Source of the DNA: Oceanicola sp. D3
Lineage (GTDB): Bacteria > Pseudomonadota > Alphaproteobacteria > Rhodobacterales > Rhodobacteraceae
Length of the DNA: 64,000 nucleotides
Assembly: GCF_006351965.1 (NCBI RefSeq)
Contig: NZ_CP040932.1
Location: forward strand, 2,170,001 to 2,234,000
Direction of reading: 5' to 3'
A program made the translations under genes and the position numbers. The notes under the pieces are model-generated. The model did no database searches. It saw only the letters and a program-made list of their open reading frames with translations, and was not told the origin of the DNA. Positions 49,201 to 57,176 of the stretch are shown here, in pieces (positions within the stretch are counted from its first letter, which is position 1; each line of letters begins with the position of its first letter).

Positions 49201-50167
49201 CCCTGCCACGCTCGTGCCCTTCGTGCCTCCCTTGCCGGTTTATCCGCTGTTTCTCGACCTGCCGTTGCTGACCGGCGAGGAGGTGGAACATGCGCCGCAT
49301 GTTGCTGCGACGGCGCGACCGTGGCCGGGAAGCGTGGCGGTTTATGGTTCCGCCACGGGCGATGACTATGAGCTTAACCGGCTGCTCACGGCCCGCGCGA
49401 CGATTGGCGTAACAGAGACGCCCTTGGTTGCCGGGCGACCGGGGCAGTGGGAATGGGGTGAACCTTTGCGCGTGCGCCTCAGCGCGGGCGCGCTCTCCTC
49501 CGCGACCGAAGGCCAGGTTCTTGCAGGCCGCAATGCGGTGGCGATTGGAGATGGAACGCCGGGCAACTGGGAGGTGTTCCAGTTTGTTACGGCGGACCTC
49601 GTCTCAAGCCGGACGTATGAGCTGAAGCAACGCTTGCGGGGGCAGCTTGGCACGGATGGGCTGATGCCAGAGGTTTGGCCCGTTGGGAGCGAGGTGGTGC
49701 TGCTGGACAGCAGCCTTGTGCAGATCGACCTCGCCAGTTCCTCGCGGCGACTTTCTCGGCATTACCGGATTGGCCCGGCCGGGCGGCCCTATACGGATGC
49801 GTCATTTGTAGAACGACAAGAGGCATTCGATGGCAATGGGCTCCGGCCATATGCCCCTGTCCACCTCAAGGGCCGCCGGGATGAGAGCGGACATTTGCAG
49901 GTGAGCTGGATCCGGCGCACGCGGATGGACGGCGACAGTTGGGATGTGCCGGAGGTACCGCTCGGGGAAGCCAGCGAGGCCTATGTGCTGCGCGTCGTGC
50001 AGGCCGAAGCGGTGGTGCGGGAAGTGACGTTGGACGCGGTGGGTTGGACCTACACCGCCTCGCAGCAGGTCAGTGACAGCGTGACCGGCGCCTTCGAGAT
50101 TCACGTGGCCCAGATCTCGGAACGGTATGGGCCGGGGCTTTTTGGAAAGGTAGAAATCAATGGATGA
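46235..50167 (+). CDS. GTA megatron / tail tip protein (g15), host-specificity type
   Basis: The protein has 1310 residues, the largest in the cluster. The N-terminal helix (SAAGAALGSSLGGTFLGLSG) is followed by a tail-attachment region (IGQIYGRMRVGGQVIWATQF), then a glycosidase-like TIM barrel, GTA_TIM (RRFILHYAHLCVAAGGVDAF, FCLGSEMRGLTQIRG, YFGYHPQDGSGDVFFHLDPL, and IWFTELGCAALDKGSNQPNK), a phage-tail fold (about 760-1000) and a C-terminal Ig-like part. It spans hub and fibre, recognises the receptor and opens a path through the envelope. No break in the frame. Confidence 0.94.
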   Translation: MATIILSAAGAALGSSLGGTFLGLSGAVIGRAIGATLGRVIDQRLMGQGSQVVETGKVERFRVTGASEGAPIGQIYGRMRVGGQVIWATQFKETVREEDTGGKGAPSGPTVRSYSYSISLAVALCEGEISRVGRIWADGVELAPDDLNMRVYTGSEGQLPDPKMEAVEGEGRVPAYRGVAYVVLEDLELGDFGNRVPQLSFEVVRPVSEEADTPEARSLSRVVKAVAFVPGTGEYALATTPVHYDFGLGESQSANVNSPTGRTDFSVSLDTLNEELPACGSVSLVVSWFGDDLRCGACQIKPKVEQANHDGKPMAWKVSGVSRASAELTPQTEERRPIYGGTPADKAVAQAIAALKASGQEVVFYPFILMDQLEGNGLADPWSDASDQPKLPWRGRITQSIAAGRDGSPDGTASADAEVAAFFGTASASDFSVAGMAVSYTGPAEWSFRRFILHYAHLCVAAGGVDAFCLGSEMRGLTQIRGASGFPAVAQMQALAAELRSILGPSCKIGYAADWSEYFGYHPQDGSGDVFFHLDPLWADPNVDFIGIDNYMPLSDWRDGDEHADAAAGAIYNLDYLKANVAGGEGYDWYYAHDAARDAQIRTPIVDQAHGEDWVFRYKDLKSWWQNEHFERVGGVRQAQPTAWMPQSKPIWFTELGCAALDKGSNQPNKFLDAKSSESGLPHYSDGTRDDLIQAQYLRAMSAHFDDPANNPVSAEYGGAMVDMSRAHVWAWDARPFPYFPAALDLWSDGENYARGHWLNGRATSEALSAVVAEICLRSGVSLVALDLGKLYGLVRGFTVTDLAGARSALQPLMLAFGFDAVERDGVLRFASRTGVPVGGISRETLAVTEDLDADITLVRAPSAETAGKVRLNYVESNGDYEVRAAEAIFPDEATFAVAQSELPLALTQAEAQSIVERWLSESRIARDTARFALPPSRLKIGAGDVITLPTEDRAAHYRVDRVEQAGSQIIDAVRVEANVYKPSDAVESPATLVPFVPPLPVYPLFLDLPLLTGEEVEHAPHVAATARPWPGSVAVYGSATGDDYELNRLLTARATIGVTETPLVAGRPGQWEWGEPLRVRLSAGALSSATEGQVLAGRNAVAIGDGTPGNWEVFQFVTADLVSSRTYELKQRLRGQLGTDGLMPEVWPVGSEVVLLDSSLVQIDLASSSRRLSRHYRIGPAGRPYTDASFVERQEAFDGNGLRPYAPVHLKGRRDESGHLQVSWIRRTRMDGDSWDVPEVPLGEASEAYVLRVVQAEAVVREVTLDAVGWTYTASQQVSDSVTGAFEIHVAQISERYGPGLFGKVEING

Positions 50168-50870
50168 GACCACGCAGCTCAAGTTGCCGCTCTTGCAGGC
50201 CAGTCAGGCGCAAAAACATGTGACAGTGAACGCCGCGCTCATGCGGCTGGATGGGTTAGCGCAACTTCGGCTTCAGTCCGCCACAACCACAACGCCGCCG
50301 GGTGTTGTGGAGGATGGGGAATGCTGGTTTGTGCCGAGCGGCTCTGTCAACGCATGGGCAGGGCAGAGCGGGCAGATTGCCATTGGTGATAACGGTGGCT
50401 GGGCTTTTGTCGATCCGCAAGTCGGGTGGCGGGCCTGGATCATCGACACAGCAACCGACGCGCTTTGGGGCGGCACGGCGTGGCAGCCGCCGCTGATGGC
50501 CGCGAGCCCTCACGGCGCTGCGTCCAAGATGCAGATACTGGAGTTTGACCACAGCATCACAGCGGGGCCCTCCGACACGACGGCTGCGCAGGTGCCTGCA
50601 AATTCGATGGTATTTGCAGTCTCCGCGCGAGTTATTACCGAAATAACCGGGACGCTGACGGCTTGGACATTTGGCATCAACGGATCTGAAAGCCAGTTTG
50701 GCTCCGGGCTTGGGCTTGGGCAAGGGTCCTATTGCACGGGGCTGCTTGGATCGCCGACCACTTGGTATTCGGCGTCGCCGCTTAAGCTCAGCGCGGTGGG
50801 TGGTGACTTTGCAGGCGGGGCAATCCGCGTGGCAGCGCATTATTACACGATAGATCTGCCGAGCCTCTGA
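50160..50870 (+). CDS. DUF2793 protein, probable GTA head spike (GhsA-like)
   Basis: The protein has 236 residues. TTQLKLPLLQASQAQKHVTV, NAALMRLDGLAQLRLQSATT, GWAFVDPQVGWRAWI and TAWQPP are the DUF2793 signature. In R. capsulatus the DUF2793 protein GhsA is part of the head spike that binds the cell capsule, and it is encoded at a separate locus. Here it overlaps the end of g15 by 8 bases. The C-terminal 110 residues (AASKMQILEFDHSITAGPSD on) look like a separate beta-rich receptor-binding domain. It could alternatively be a tail fibre. Confidence 0.85.
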   Translation: MDETTQLKLPLLQASQAQKHVTVNAALMRLDGLAQLRLQSATTTTPPGVVEDGECWFVPSGSVNAWAGQSGQIAIGDNGGWAFVDPQVGWRAWIIDTATDALWGGTAWQPPLMAASPHGAASKMQILEFDHSITAGPSDTTAAQVPANSMVFAVSARVITEITGTLTAWTFGINGSESQFGSGLGLGQGSYCTGLLGSPTTWYSASPLKLSAVGGDFAGGAIRVAAHYYTIDLPSL

Positions 50871-51169
50871 TGCGCCCTCTACAACACTGTGACATCTGCG
50901 AGGTTGCCCGTGTGCTTTTGCCACTTGAGGCGGAGCAGCGGGCACCGGCGCTGGACCGGTTTATTGCTCTCGCGGATGCAGCGGATCGGTTTCGGCTGGC
51001 AACGGGGCGAGTGCATAAACATTGGGGCGACGGTACTCTTGGTGCCGCTGTTGGTCGGCAGCCGCGCGCTCCGGCGCGGAGCTTTGAGGATGTCGATTAT
51101 GCGCAGTGTTGGGCGATGGTGCTGGATGGGGTCGTGCGGTTTCGGACAGGGCAGGGGGTGATGCCCTGA
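50870..51169 (+). CDS. Small uncharacterised protein at the end of the GTA cluster
   Basis: The protein has 99 residues. Its start shares one base with the stop of the DUF2793 gene, so translation is coupled to the GTA cluster. MRPLQHCDICEVARVLLPLE and FIALADAADRFRLATGRVHK form two helices; a CxxC (HCDICE) at the N-terminus could bind metal. DYAQCWAMVLDGVVRF follows. The family is not recognised with certainty. It could be a GTA accessory protein. Confidence 0.65.
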   Translation: MRPLQHCDICEVARVLLPLEAEQRAPALDRFIALADAADRFRLATGRVHKHWGDGTLGAAVGRQPRAPARSFEDVDYAQCWAMVLDGVVRFRTGQGVMP

Positions 51170-51172
51170 GCC

Positions 51173-51514
51173 TCAGCCACGGGCGCAGGTGATGCAGAGG
51201 GCGGCTGCGGGGTCATGCTCTAGGCGGGCAGAGGCGATCTCTTCTCCACAATCCACACAATAGCCAAACTCCCCCTCCTCCATCCGGGCGAGCGCGGCAT
51301 TGATCCGCTGTTTCTCCGCACTCCGCATCCGGCTTGCGGCCTGAGCCATTGCCTGTGATTGCAAGGCATCCATACGGCTCAGCCGACCAACCGACTGTTG
51401 ATCCAGTTCCACGATTTTCCTGCCTTCCTGGCCGAGCACCTCCCCGTCGGACAGTTCCTGCAGCCGCGCTTGCAGGCGCCTTCTGAAGGCTTGTTGCCTT
51501 GGGTCATCCATCAC
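51173..51514 (-). CDS. TraR/DksA-type C4 zinc-finger protein
   Basis: The protein has 113 residues. A helical N-terminal part (FRRRLQARLQELSDGEVLGQ) and the zinc finger GYCVDCGEEIASARLEHDPA then ALCITCARG (CxxC...CxxC) are DksA/TraR-like. It is shorter than DksA (151), and the coiled-coil tip lacks the DxxDxA acidic motif in a clear form, so RNA polymerase binding is uncertain. Convergent with the end of the GTA cluster (3 bases apart). Confidence 0.85.
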   Translation of the reverse strand: MMDDPRQQAFRRRLQARLQELSDGEVLGQEGRKIVELDQQSVGRLSRMDALQSQAMAQAASRMRSAEKQRINAALARMEEGEFGYCVDCGEEIASARLEHDPAAALCITCARG

Positions 51515-51602
51515 GATTGGTTTTCCTCCCCATTATTCTTTGCAATTGGCCCCGTGGCCCTATTTGCGTTAGAACGCTAGCAGCACGCGCAAGGACATGA
51601 CC

Positions 51603-52412
51603 ATGGCCCAGACGAAGAGCAAGCTCAGTGAGGTGGATCCCGTATGGGACCGGATCATCCGAGAGGGTGAGGAAGCGATCAGCTTGGAACCCCTCCTTGG
51701 AGGGCTGATGCACTCCTGTGTTCTGCACCATAAGTCGATGGAGCAGGCGCTCGCGTTTCGGGTTTCGATGAAGCTCGCATCGGGCGAAATGTCTGAGCAG
51801 CTTCTGCGTGAGATCGCCGACGAAGCCTATGCTGCGGATGTAACGATCGGGCAGGCGGCAAGGGCTGATCTTGTGGCTGTTTTTGAGCGTGATCCAGCGT
51901 GCCACCGCTTTTTGCAGCCGCTGATGTATTTCAAGGGCTACCAAGCTATCCAAGCCTACCGGATTGGCCACTGGCTCTGGAAGCAGGGCCGGCAGGACAT
52001 GGCGTATTTTTTCCAGATGCGCATTTCGGAGACCTTCGGGGTCGACATTCACCCAGCCTGCCGCGTCGGCAAGGGCATCTTCCTCGACCATGCACATTCC
52101 ATCGTCTTTGGCGAAACCGCTGTAGTGGGGGACAACGTGTCGATCCTCCACTCCGTGACGCTCGGAGGCACCGGGAAGGAAGACGAGGACCGGCACCCGA
52201 AAATCGGCGATGGCGTGCTCATCGGAGCGGGCGCCAAAGTGCTCGGTAATATCACGGTCGGCTGCTGCTCGCGCATTGCTGCTGGCTCGGTGGTGTTGCA
52301 TGACGTGCCGCCAGAAAGCACCGTAGCCGGTGTGCCTGCCAAGATCGTCGGCAAGGCAGGCTGTTCACAGCCTTCGGTTTCGATGAACCAGCTTTTGGGC
52401 GGTGCTGATTAA
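51603..52412 (+). CDS. cysE: Serine O-acetyltransferase
   Basis: The protein has 269 residues. The N-terminal helical domain (DPVWDRIIREGEEAISLEPL) is followed by YFKGYQAIQAYRIGHWLW and the left-handed beta-helix: GVDIHPACRVGKGIFLDHAH (catalytic Asp/His), SILHSVTLGGTG, DRHPKIGDGVLIGAGAKVLG, and VAGVPAKIVG. It makes O-acetylserine for cysteine synthesis. The ATG at 51603 is preferred to 51597 because AAGGA then has 7 bases of spacing. cysE next to the GTA is, from memory, a conserved position in this family. Confidence 0.95.
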   Translation: MAQTKSKLSEVDPVWDRIIREGEEAISLEPLLGGLMHSCVLHHKSMEQALAFRVSMKLASGEMSEQLLREIADEAYAADVTIGQAARADLVAVFERDPACHRFLQPLMYFKGYQAIQAYRIGHWLWKQGRQDMAYFFQMRISETFGVDIHPACRVGKGIFLDHAHSIVFGETAVVGDNVSILHSVTLGGTGKEDEDRHPKIGDGVLIGAGAKVLGNITVGCCSRIAAGSVVLHDVPPESTVAGVPAKIVGKAGCSQPSVSMNQLLGGAD

Positions 52413-52435
52413 CGCAAATTCCCGAAAAGCAAAGA

Positions 52436-52463
52436 AAAAGGGCCGCTGTTGAGCGGCCCTTTT
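52436..52463. terminator. Bidirectional terminator between cysE and pdhC
   Basis: A perfect 11-bp stem AAAAGGGCCGC / GCGGCCCTTTT with a TGTTGA loop. A residues to the left and T residues to the right serve both convergent transcripts. Confidence 0.9.
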
Positions 52464-52481
52464 CGTGTTCTGTGGTGACGC

Positions 52482-53816
52482 TCAGGCGAGCATGACCATT
52501 GGATTTTCGAGGTTCTCGGTGAGCGCCTTGAGGAACTCTGCACCGAGCGCCCCGTCAATCACCCGGTGGTCGACCGAGAGCGTAACGCTCATAACCGTGG
52601 CCACGGTCAGCTCGCCATCCATCCCGACGACCGGCTTTTTCACCCCAGCGCCCACAGCGAGGATCGCACCGTGTGGCGGGTTGATGACGGCATCGAAGTT
52701 GTCAATCCCGAACATACCGAGGTTGGAAATTGCGAAGGTGCCGCCCTGGTATTCATGCGGCGCGAGCTTGCGATCACGTGCACGACCGGCAAGGTCTTTC
52801 ATCTCGGCAGAAAGTGCGGAGAGGCTCTTGGTGTCGGCATCCTTAAGCACAGGCGTAAACAGCCCGCCTTCGATTGCCACGGCCACGGCCACGTCCGACG
52901 GCTTGAGCTTCAGCACTCGGTCTCCGGCCCAAACGGCATTGCAGTCGGGCACGGATTGCAGGGCGAGGGCACAGGCCTTGATGATGAAGTCGTTCACCGA
53001 AAGCTTTACGCCACGGCCTTCAAGCTGCTTGTTCAGCTGGCTGCGGAACTTGAGGAGCGCATCAAGCTGAATGTCACGCCGCAGGTAGAAGTGCGGGATC
53101 GTCTGCTTGGCCTCGGTGAGACGGGCAGCAATGGTCTTGCGCATCCCGTCGAGCTTGACCTCTTCGTACTCGCGGCCCTCGTACATCTTGATGACGGCCT
53201 CGGTGGAGGGGCCAGCGGGTGCTGCCGCAGCAGCTGCCGGGGTGGCGGCCTTGCTTTCCTCCTTGGCGGGGGCGGCACCGGGCTTGGCGCTTTCTACATC
53301 GGCCTTCACGATCCGTCCCTTGGGGCCGGACCCCTTGATGGCAGTCAGGTCGATGCCCTTTTCCTTTGCAATCCGGCGCGCCAGCGGTGATGCGAAGACA
53401 CGCTCGCCATCTTTCTCGGGGGCTGCCGGGGCCTTTACGTCAGACTCTTCTGCTGCGCCGGACGACTTGGCGGCGGGCTCGCCCGAACGTTCCTGGCCCT
53501 CGGGTTTGGCCGAAGATTCCTCTTTCGGCGCGGAGCTGCCGGATGAGGCATCCCCAATGTCATCGGCACTTTCACCGTCTTCGAGCATCACCGCGATGGG
53601 CGTATTCACCGCCACACCTTCGGTGCCTTCCTCGATCAGGATCTTGCCGATCACACCTTCATCGACGGCCTCAAACTCCATCGTCGCCTTATCGGTCTCG
53701 ATTTCTGCCAGCAGGTCGCCGGAAGAGACGGTATCGCCTTCTTTCACCAGCCATTTCGCAAGCGTGCCTTGCTCCATGGTTGGCGAGAGGGCGGGCATCA
53801 AAACTTCGGTGGGCAT
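52482..53816 (-). CDS. pdhC: Pyruvate dehydrogenase E2, dihydrolipoamide acetyltransferase
   Basis: The protein has 444 residues. One lipoyl domain at 1-80 ([17 protein letters not shown], lipoyl Lys) is followed by an Ala/Glu/Ser-rich linker, the peripheral-subunit-binding domain [20 protein letters not shown] with [14 protein letters not shown], a Pro/Ala linker, and the catalytic domain ending in the active-site [15 protein letters not shown] (HxxxDG). It forms the core of the complex and makes acetyl-CoA. It is the last of the pdh genes in the window; E3 is not present. Confidence 0.97.
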   Translation of the reverse strand: MPTEVLMPALSPTMEQGTLAKWLVKEGDTVSSGDLLAEIETDKATMEFEAVDEGVIGKILIEEGTEGVAVNTPIAVMLEDGESADDIGDASSGSSAPKEESSAKPEGQERSGEPAAKSSGAAEESDVKAPAAPEKDGERVFASPLARRIAKEKGIDLTAIKGSGPKGRIVKADVESAKPGAAPAKEESKAATPAAAAAAPAGPSTEAVIKMYEGREYEEVKLDGMRKTIAARLTEAKQTIPHFYLRRDIQLDALLKFRSQLNKQLEGRGVKLSVNDFIIKACALALQSVPDCNAVWAGDRVLKLKPSDVAVAVAIEGGLFTPVLKDADTKSLSALSAEMKDLAGRARDRKLAPHEYQGGTFAISNLGMFGIDNFDAVINPPHGAILAVGAGVKKPVVGMDGELTVATVMSVTLSVDHRVIDGALGAEFLKALTENLENPMVMLA

Positions 53817-53819
53817 GGC

Positions 53820-54062
53820 TCAGGCCTCCCTCTCAAGCTGGATCATGTTGTAAGGCGCATCGGGCGATTTGCCGGAGGTCAGCGCCGTCATGGCTTCGGT
53901 CAAGTCGTGGCTCATCGCGGCGGCCCATTCCTCTGCCTGTGCGGTAGAGTAATCGGCGTTGATTTCGCGGGCGAGCAGGGCATTGGGCACCAGCGCGCGG
54001 GCTGGGCCAAGCCCGATCCGCAGCCCATCGGGGCCGGTTCCGAGTATGTCGATCTGGCTCAT
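53820..54062 (-). CDS. Small uncharacterised protein inside the pdh operon
   Basis: The protein has 80 residues. MSQIDILGTGPDGLRIGLGP, then ALVPNALLAREINADYSTAQ and a C-terminal helix (EWAAAMSHDLTEAMTALTSG). It fits tightly between pdhB (9 bases) and pdhC (3 bases), so it is co-translated with them. It may correspond to the DUF5076 family found in alphaproteobacterial pdh operons; this is memory-based and not certain. No catalytic motif is visible. It could be a small regulatory or assembly protein. Confidence 0.7.
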   Translation of the reverse strand: MSQIDILGTGPDGLRIGLGPARALVPNALLAREINADYSTAQAEEWAAAMSHDLTEAMTALTSGKSPDAPYNMIQLEREA

Positions 54063-54071
54063 CACTCCCCC

Positions 54072-55451
54072 TTAGCGATAGGTCACTTTTTTCACCGCCT
54101 CAATCACCTCATCGGTGGTGACGAGCGCGAGCTTTTCGAGGTTGGCGGCGTAGGGCATGGGCACATCCTTGCCGGTGCAGTTGATGACCGGGGCGTCGAG
54201 ATAATCAAACGCCTCTTGCATCAGAACGGCCGAGATGTGGTTGCCGATCGAACAGACCGGGAAGCCCTCTTCTATGGTCACGCAGCGGTTGGTTTTCATC
54301 ACCGATTTGATCACCGTGGCGGTATCCATCGGGCGCAGGGTGCGCAAATCGACGACCTCGGCAGAAATCCCATCTTCGGCAAGCTTTTCAGCGGCTTCGA
54401 GCGCATACTGCATCCCTATACCAAAGCTGACCAAGGTCACATCCGTGCCCTCCCGCCAGATTTTTGCCTTGCCGAAGGGGATGGTAAAATCATCCAGCTT
54501 GGGCACGTCGAAGGACCGGCCATAGAGGATTTCATTTTCAAGGAAGACCACCGGGTTGGGGTCTCGGATCGCGGTCTTCATCAGGCCCTTCGCGTCAGCG
54601 GCGGAGTAGGGCATGACGACTTTGAGACCGGGCACCTGAGCGTACCATGCGGCATAGTCGTGGCTGTGCTGAGCGCCAACACGGGCTGCAGCGCCGTTGG
54701 GGCCGCGGAACACCATGGGCGCCCCCATCTGACCGCCAGACATGTACAGCGTTTTTGCGGCGGAGTTGATGATCTGGTCGATCGCCTGCATGGCGAAGTT
54801 GAAGGTCATGAACTCGACGATGGGGCGAAGGCCCCCGAACGCTGCACCAACGGCGATACCGGCGAAGCCGTGCTCGGTGATTGGGGTGTCGATCACCCGC
54901 TTGTCGCCGAACTCGTCGAGCAGACCTTGGGAAACCTTGTAAGCGCCCTGATATTCGGCGACTTCTTCGCCCATCAGATAGACGTTTTCGTCGCGGCGCA
55001 TCTCTTCGGCCATAGCGTCGCGCAGTGCTTCGCGAACCGTCGTTTGCACCATCTCGGTGCCTTCGGGCCAATCGGGAGACGTGTCTACCTTCAACTCGGT
55101 CGGCGCTTCGGCCTGCGGTTTGGCAGCAGCCGGGGCGGCGGTTTCTTCCTTTTCTTCAGCGGGTTCGCTGGAGCCAGAAGAGACGCTTTCGGCGGCTGAG
55201 GCGTCTTCGCCTTCCTCAAGGATCACCGCGATGGGGGTATTCACCTTCACCCCTTCGGTGCCCTCGGAAACGAGGATCTTGCCGATGGTACCTTCATCCA
55301 CGGCCTCGAATTCCATCGTGGCCTTGTCGGTTTCGATCTCGGCGAGGATGTCGCCCGAATTTACGGTGTCACCCTCTTTCACCAGCCATTTGGCCAGCGT
55401 GCCTTCCTCCATTGTCGGAGACAGGGCGGGCATGAGCAGTTCTGTTGCCAT
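54072..55451 (-). CDS. pdhB: Pyruvate dehydrogenase E1 beta subunit with N-terminal lipoyl domain
   Basis: The protein has 459 residues. A lipoyl domain at 1-80 carries [17 protein letters not shown], nearly identical to that in E2. An acidic/Ala-Pro linker (about 80-130) leads to the E1-beta domain from about 135 ([80 protein letters not shown]). It decarboxylates pyruvate with pdhA. A lipoyl domain on E1 beta is an alphaproteobacterial trait. Confidence 0.97.
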   Translation of the reverse strand: MATELLMPALSPTMEEGTLAKWLVKEGDTVNSGDILAEIETDKATMEFEAVDEGTIGKILVSEGTEGVKVNTPIAVILEEGEDASAAESVSSGSSEPAEEKEETAAPAAAKPQAEAPTELKVDTSPDWPEGTEMVQTTVREALRDAMAEEMRRDENVYLMGEEVAEYQGAYKVSQGLLDEFGDKRVIDTPITEHGFAGIAVGAAFGGLRPIVEFMTFNFAMQAIDQIINSAAKTLYMSGGQMGAPMVFRGPNGAAARVGAQHSHDYAAWYAQVPGLKVVMPYSAADAKGLMKTAIRDPNPVVFLENEILYGRSFDVPKLDDFTIPFGKAKIWREGTDVTLVSFGIGMQYALEAAEKLAEDGISAEVVDLRTLRPMDTATVIKSVMKTNRCVTIEEGFPVCSIGNHISAVLMQEAFDYLDAPVINCTGKDVPMPYAANLEKLALVTTDEVIEAVKKVTYR

Positions 55452-55466
55452 TGTTCGACCTCCTCC

Positions 55467-56495
55467 TCAGGCGTCTTCTTCTTGCGGCGCGACGTCCGCG
55501 TAAATGTCTGTCCAAAGCTCTTCGAGCGCGGGCTCCGGGCTTTCCTTGGCGAAGTCGGCTGAAGCGTTGACGATCTCTTTCGTCTCCTTGTCGATCGCCT
55601 TCAGATCATCCTCGGAGGCGTGCTTGCCTTCGAGCAGCATGGCGCGGACCCTTTCGATGGGGTCACGCTCCTCACGCATCTTCTGAACCTCTTCGCGGGT
55701 GCGATACTTGGCCGGGTCCGACATGGAGTGGCCACGGTAACGGTATGTTTTGACTTCCAGAATGTAGGGGCCTTCGCCTGAGCGGCAGTGCTCCACGGCT
55801 TTTTCACCGGCGGCCTTAACGGCCAGCACGTCCATGCCATCGACGATCTCGCCGGGGATACCGAAGGGCACGCCGCGGGTGTGGATGTCTTCGGTGGAGG
55901 TGGAGCGGGCCTGCGAGGTGCCCATTGCATATTGGTTGTTCTCGATGACGAAAACCACCGGCAGCTTCCAGAGCGCGGCCATGTTAAAGGTCTCGTAGAC
56001 CTGGCCCTGGTTGGCAGCACCGTCACCGAAGTAGGTGAAGGTTACGCGCTTGTTATCCTTGTATTTGTCGGCAAAGGCGAGGCCAGCGCCGAGGGGCACC
56101 TGAGCGCCGACGATGCCGTGGCCGCCGTAGAAATGCTTCTCTTTCGAGAACATGTGCATCGAGCCGCCCTTGCCCTTGGAGTAGCCGCCTTCGCGGCCCG
56201 TGAGCTCGGCCATGACGCCTTTCGGGTCCATCCCGCAGGCCAGCATGTGGCCGTGGTCACGATAGGAGGTGATGCGTTTGTCGCCTTCTTCCGCAGCGGC
56301 TTCCAGCCCGACAACAACGGCCTCTTGGCCGATGTAGAGGTGACAGAAGCCGCCGATCAGGCCCATGCCGTAGAGCTGGCCAGCCTTCTCCTCAAAACGA
56401 CGAATGAGCAGCATGTCCTTGTAGTAGGCCAGCAGCTCTTCTTTCGACGTGTTGGATTTTGCGGGTGATTTCCTGGTGGTCTTCCGAGCCGCCAT
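55467..56495 (-). CDS. pdhA: Pyruvate dehydrogenase E1 alpha subunit
   Basis: The protein has 342 residues. The thiamine pyrophosphate motif is present as GDGAANQGQVYETFNMAALW followed by VIENNQYAMGTS; the phosphorylation-loop region reads YRYRGHSMSDPAKYRTREEV. An N-terminal Lys/Thr-rich tail (ARKTTRKSPAKSNTSKEELL) precedes the catalytic domain. First gene of pdhA-pdhB-small gene-pdhC. GGGGAGGAG lies before the ATG as a strong Shine-Dalgarno. No promoter could be fixed in the 200-bp gap upstream. Confidence 0.97.
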   Translation of the reverse strand: MAARKTTRKSPAKSNTSKEELLAYYKDMLLIRRFEEKAGQLYGMGLIGGFCHLYIGQEAVVVGLEAAAEEGDKRITSYRDHGHMLACGMDPKGVMAELTGREGGYSKGKGGSMHMFSKEKHFYGGHGIVGAQVPLGAGLAFADKYKDNKRVTFTYFGDGAANQGQVYETFNMAALWKLPVVFVIENNQYAMGTSQARSTSTEDIHTRGVPFGIPGEIVDGMDVLAVKAAGEKAVEHCRSGEGPYILEVKTYRYRGHSMSDPAKYRTREEVQKMREERDPIERVRAMLLEGKHASEDDLKAIDKETKEIVNASADFAKESPEPALEELWTDIYADVAPQEEDA

Positions 56496-56697
56496 TGCAG
56501 CTTCTCCTCCCCGAGTCAGAAAAGTAGTTTAACGTTGAACCATGTCTTATCATCGCCCATCCAGGGATGCACATGAAAATTTTACGCCGCGGTGAGCTGC
56601 AGCATTCCGCTTGTGTTGACAAGAGGTTAACGCCGCGGGCGCTTAAAATGAAAGTGTCGATTGTCGCGCAGGGGAATGCTGCGGCGCAGAGAGAGGC

Positions 56698-57000
56698 TTA
56701 GCGGATAACGATCTCGTCGGCGCGGATCAGGCCGAGCACATCGCGCGCTTGCTGATCGAGCAGGTCTAGGTCGAGGTAGGTGTCAGACATGCGGTGCGTC
56801 TTGTTGCGCAGCACCGCCACCTCCGACATCAGGCGCTCGCGCTCGGCCTTCAACTCACGCGCTTCGGCCTCAATCTCGACCCGGCGAAACAGGCCATAGT
56901 CGCCCTGAACCGCCGCGAAGGTGAAATAGAGCCCAAGCGACAGGGTGACGGCGAAATAGATCACCACACCGAATGCCGGCCGTCTGCGGGAAAATGCCAT
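56698..57000 (-). CDS. FtsB/DivIC-like septum formation initiator
   Basis: The protein has 100 residues. A basic N-terminus (MAFSRRRPAFG) is followed by one membrane helix (about 11-29), then a coiled coil (RVEIEAEARELKAERERLMS, EVAVLRNKTHRMSD) and a short conserved tail (LDLLDQQARDVLGLIRADEI). This is the FtsB/DivIC build; FtsB links FtsL and FtsQ in the divisome. The 200-bp gap toward pdhA shows no gene. The start at 57000 is set by the membrane helix. Confidence 0.85.
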   Translation of the reverse strand: MAFSRRRPAFGVVIYFAVTLSLGLYFTFAAVQGDYGLFRRVEIEAEARELKAERERLMSEVAVLRNKTHRMSDTYLDLDLLDQQARDVLGLIRADEIVIR

Positions 57001-57176
57001 ACCGTCGTGCCTCGTCTTCGCGGGCCTCTTTGCGGGCCTCGTCGCACCAGATTTGCACGAAAGCGCGGGCAAGTGAATCCCTTAATCACCCAACCTGATG
57101 AAAATACCACCTTTCCTGTGGCAATTTCGTTAACACGTCGGCCCGGAGCGGATCATCCGGGCCACGGGAACGGGAT

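Larger units (their letters stand above)
36281..51169 (+). other. Gene transfer agent (RcGTA-type) structural gene cluster
   Basis: Eighteen genes, all on the plus strand, run from the terminase to the tail tip and a spike gene, in the same order as g1-g15 of the Rhodobacter capsulatus GTA. Many are joined by ATGA overlaps. Phage-like functions present: packaging, portal, protease, capsid, connectors, tail and baseplate. Absent: integrase, repressor, replication, holin and endolysin, which in known GTA producers lie elsewhere or were lost. Known biology: such particles package about 4 kb of random host DNA under GafA and quorum-sensing/CtrA control and move it between cells. The open frames show no obvious damage. 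Confidence 0.93.

Noticed and set aside
36281-51169. Active prophage
   Set aside because: There is no integrase, repressor, replication or lysis gene, no attachment-site repeat was seen, and gene order matches the domesticated RcGTA rather than a full phage.
53769-55199. Plus-strand open frame of 476 codons opposite pdhC and pdhB
   Set aside because: It spans two genes with textbook lipoyl and catalytic motifs on the other strand.
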